Of a DNA stretch of 7,893 nt, positions 5,486-7,893 are shown one piece after another; positions within the stretch are counted from its first letter, which is position 1, and every line of letters starts with the position of its first letter. The notes beneath the pieces are model-generated. The model worked only from the letters and a program-made list of their open reading frames with translations. It did not search any database and was not told the DNA's origin. This DNA comes from Eubacterium sp. (GTDB taxonomy: Bacteria; Bacillota; Clostridia; Oscillospirales; Acutalibacteraceae), in assembly GCA_024696725.1 (NCBI GenBank), contig JAILGO010000178.1:1-7893 (forward strand). Direction: 5' to 3'. The translations under genes and the position numbers were made by a program.

Positions 5486-6218
5486 AAATATCTACGATTA
5501 TATTAATTCAATAGCGCCGTTTGACGCTCAGGAGGAGTGGGATAACTCCGGACATCTCGCGGGCGATTTCAGAAAAGAGGTTAAGCGCTGCGTGCTTTCT
5601 CTTGACGCAACTAAGGACGTCTGCCGCTTTGCCGCGGATATTAACGCCGACCTGCTTCTTACCCACCATCCGATTATTTTTAACGGTATCGACAGCGTGT
5701 TAAGCGACAGCGCGGTCTATACTCTTGTTAATTCGGGCGTAGCGTGTATCAGCGCCCATACAAATTTTGATATTGCCGACTGCGGTATAAACTTTAACCT
5801 TGCCTCCCTGCTCGGTTTAAAAAATGTTAAGCGCGTTGACGGAAGCTTTATCGTTACCGGAGAGCTTGAAGAGGGAATGAGCATAGACGACTTAGCCGAG
5901 TATATTAACGATAAGCTTGAATGCTCGGGTATAAGATATACAGATACCGACAGACTTATTAAAACCGTGGCTCTGGGCGGCGGCGCCTGCGAGGAGGAGG
6001 CAGAGCTCGCTTTTTGTAATGCCGACTGCTTTGTAACGGGCGATATGAAGTACCATAAAATGCTCGATATTTCCGAAACGGGTAACGCGGTTATAGCCGC
6101 GGGACATTTTGAAACGGAGAATAAGCCGTTCCTTATGCTTAAGGAAAAGCTTGAAGCGGTATTTACCGACGTTGAATTCGTAGCCGCTCCCGTATCTAAT
6201 CCGATAAAAACAGTTTAA
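5472..6218 (+). CDS. Nif3-like dinuclear metal centre protein (YbgI/YqfO family)
   Basis: Member of the widely conserved NIF3 family, which forms toroidal hexamers with a two-metal site in each subunit; the physiological role is unsettled, and annotation as GTP cyclohydrolase 1 type 2 is common but weakly supported. The product has 248 residues, the short form like Escherichia coli YbgI, without the inserted PII-like domain of the roughly 370-residue YqfO. Metal-ligand motifs seen: LLTHHPIIF (His65, His66), AHTNFD at 95-100 (Asp100), and GHFETE at 211-216 (His212, Glu216); EWDNSG at 22-27 is the usual N-terminal block. AGGAG at 5459-5463, eight bases before the ATG, supports the start. It overlaps trmK by 14 bases and is followed after 11 bases by the NFACT gene. 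Confidence 0.93.
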   Translation: MTTVKNIYDYINSIAPFDAQEEWDNSGHLAGDFRKEVKRCVLSLDATKDVCRFAADINADLLLTHHPIIFNGIDSVLSDSAVYTLVNSGVACISAHTNFDIADCGINFNLASLLGLKNVKRVDGSFIVTGELEEGMSIDDLAEYINDKLECSGIRYTDTDRLIKTVALGGGACEEEAELAFCNADCFVTGDMKYHKMLDISETGNAVIAAGHFETENKPFLMLKEKLEAVFTDVEFVAAPVSNPIKTV

Positions 6219-6229
6219 GGTGTAAAGGT

Positions 6230-7893
6230 ATGGCACTTGACGGAATATTTTTATCCATACTTAAAACAGAAATAGAGGACGCCGTTCTCGGCGCAAGAGT
6301 AGATAAGATATATCAGCCGTCAAAAGACGAGCTTCTGTTTTCATTCAGAACGTTTGACGGCGTGCGTAAGGTAATGCTCTCCGCAAGAGCAGACAGCGCG
6401 AGAATACATCTTACGAATCAGTATGCCGAAAACCCTAAAAATCCCCCTATGCTTACTATGCTTCTGCGTAAGCGCCTCGGCGGCGCAAGACTCAGCGAGA
6501 TTAAGCAGGAGGGCTTTGAAAGAATACTCACTCTCGTCTTTGACGCAAAAAACGATTTGGGCGACCCTGTAAAGTACAGCCTTATTATCGAAATAATGGG
6601 AAGACACAGTAATATTATACTTGTCGACGGCGACGGCGTAATCGTTGAGTGCGTTAAAAGAATCGACGAAACCAAGTCGGGCGTGCGCGAGGTTCTGCCG
6701 GGACTCCGTTACGAGCTTCCGCCGGCACAGAAAAAAATGAATATCCTGAGCGACAGCATAAAGGATATTGATAAAGCAATAACCGCGTCGAATCAGCCGA
6801 AGGCGAAGGCTGCGCTTAACGTGCTTCAGGGCGTTTCTCCGCTCGTCGCGCGTGAGCTTGAAAACGGTATGGGACTCTATGATTTAAGAAACAGTATCGC
6901 GAACCCCGAGCCCACCGTTGTGATTATTGACAAGCCGAAGGACTTTACTTTCTTTAAGCCTGTTCAATACGGCGGGCTTGCAGAGTATAAAAGCTTTGAT
7001 ACCTGCAGCGAGCTTATAGATTACTATTACTACGAGCAGGTTAAGCACGAAAGAATTAAACAGCGAAGCAACGACCTATTCAAGCGGCTGTCCGTCCTGC
7101 GTGAAAGAGCGATAAGAAAAGCTCTTAACAGAAAAAACGAGCTTGAGGAATGTAAGGATAAGGATAAACTCAAGGAGTACGGCGACCTTATCAGTACTTA
7201 TCTTTATACGCTTGAAAAGGGCTCTCCGTTTTACGACGTTGAAGATTTTTATCACGGCGGCGAGACGGTGAGAATTCCTGCCGATATTATGCTGACCCCT
7301 GCACAGAACGCTCAGAAGTATTATAAAGAGTACAGAAAAAAGCAGGTAGCTGAGGATAAGCTTAAAATCTTTATCCGCGAGGCTGAGGATGAAGCCGAAT
7401 ATCTCGATACCGTAATCGACGAGCTGTCGCGTGCGGAAACCGATGCGGAAATCACGGCTATTAAAAACGAGCTTCACGATTCCGGCTTCCTTTCAAAGCG
7501 CGCGGTAAAAAAGAGCAGAGAAAAAAAGCTTCCGCCTAAAAAGTATATTTCAACCGACGGTTTTACCGTGCTTGTCGGAAGAAATAACGTCCAGAACGAC
7601 GAGCTGACTCTCAGAATTGCTAAAAACTACGATATGTGGTTTCACGTTAAGGATGCAGCGGGAAGCCACGTTATAGCAGTGTCTGACAAGGCGAAGCCCT
7701 TTACAGATAAGCTCATACGTCAGGCGGCGATGCTCGCCGCATATAACTCGAAAGCACACGCCTCGTCAAACGTTGCGGTGGATTATACGATAGTAAAGAA
7801 TGTTCATAAGCCTAACGGCGCTAAGCCGGGTATGGTAATATATGATAATTATAATACGGAATACGTTACTCCCAATGAGGAGGAGCTCAGCGA
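6230..7893 (+). CDS. rqcH: Rqc2 homologue RqcH (NFACT family), 3' end beyond the window
   Basis: Ribosome-quality-control factor that binds 50S subunits carrying stalled peptidyl-tRNA and directs alanine tailing as a degradation mark; relatives are also annotated as fibronectin-binding proteins (FbpA, PavA). The frame is open for 554 codons to the window edge; the family usually has 560-590 residues, so only a short C-terminus is missing. Seen: NFACT-N start MALDGIFLSILKTEI, LSARADSARIHLTN at about 50-63, MLLRKRLGG at about 77-85, a helix-hairpin-helix-like stretch LQGVSPLVAREL near 199-210, charged helices near 265-325 and 358-420 that form the coiled-coil arm, and the C-terminal NFACT-R (DUF814) domain from about 438 with TDGFTVLVGRNN and MWFHVKDAAGSHVI. 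At the position of the conserved Asp97-Arg98 pair this protein has Glu97-Arg98. AAGGTG at 6217-6222 lies 7 bases before the ATG. Confidence 0.94.
   Translation, partial: MALDGIFLSILKTEIEDAVLGARVDKIYQPSKDELLFSFRTFDGVRKVMLSARADSARIHLTNQYAENPKNPPMLTMLLRKRLGGARLSEIKQEGFERILTLVFDAKNDLGDPVKYSLIIEIMGRHSNIILVDGDGVIVECVKRIDETKSGVREVLPGLRYELPPAQKKMNILSDSIKDIDKAITASNQPKAKAALNVLQGVSPLVARELENGMGLYDLRNSIANPEPTVVIIDKPKDFTFFKPVQYGGLAEYKSFDTCSELIDYYYYEQVKHERIKQRSNDLFKRLSVLRERAIRKALNRKNELEECKDKDKLKEYGDLISTYLYTLEKGSPFYDVEDFYHGGETVRIPADIMLTPAQNAQKYYKEYRKKQVAEDKLKIFIREAEDEAEYLDTVIDELSRAETDAEITAIKNELHDSGFLSKRAVKKSREKKLPPKKYISTDGFTVLVGRNNVQNDELTLRIAKNYDMWFHVKDAAGSHVIAVSDKAKPFTDKLIRQAAMLAAYNSKAHASSNVAVDYTIVKNVHKPNGAKPGMVIYDNYNTEYVTPNEEELS

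Noticed and set aside
7076..7759. Minus-strand open frames within the NFACT gene
   Set aside because: The plus-strand frame is continuous and matches NFACT-N and NFACT-R throughout; the opposite frames show only chance hydrophobic stretches.

Overview
The window looks like ordinary chromosomal DNA of a low-to-mid-GC Bacillota, most likely an anaerobic gut-type Clostridia. The inference rests on formate-tetrahydrofolate ligase, a DUF4364-family gene (a family I know from Clostridia), the trmK-nif3 pair typical of Firmicutes, an RqcH/NFACT protein, and strong SigA-type promoters and intrinsic terminators. I see no mobile element, CRISPR array, tRNA or rRNA gene, and codon use looks uniform throughout. 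Genes are tightly packed; no gene-free stretch exceeds about 125 bases.

Layout. (1) Positions 3-3228, plus strand: one tight operon fhs-tsaE-tsaB-rpiB with 1-nt overlap, 0-nt and 2-nt junctions, closed by a bidirectional terminator at 3236-3265. (2) Positions 3264-4014, minus strand: a two-gene operon that converges on it. It encodes a small PQ-loop/SemiSWEET-like membrane protein followed, with a 26-nt overlap, by a second, divergent RpiB-family protein, and is driven by a near-consensus promoter at 4042-4070. (3) Positions 4140-4742, minus strand: a DUF4364-family gene interrupted by an in-frame TAA at codon 37, ending in a perfect 40-nt palindromic terminator. (4) Positions 4743-4837: a compact divergent promoter region in which both promoters can use the same palindromic -35 hexamer. 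(5) Positions 4838-7893, plus strand: trmK-nif3-rqcH operon, the last gene running off the window end.

Functionally the window is mainly housekeeping, with a translation theme: TsaE and TsaB take part in t6A37 tRNA modification, TrmK makes m1A22 in tRNA, and RqcH/Rqc2 marks stalled nascent chains with alanine tails. Fhs supplies one-carbon units (10-formyl-THF), RpiB serves the pentose phosphate pathway, and the minus-strand pair may handle a small sugar and its phosphate.

No convincing new multi-gene system is visible. The points most worth checking are the nonsense codon in the DUF4364 gene, the symmetric shared--35 divergent promoter with an overlapping inverted repeat, and the facing pair of RpiB paralogues, of which the minus-strand copy lacks two catalytic-site histidines and is co-translated with a possible sugar transporter.
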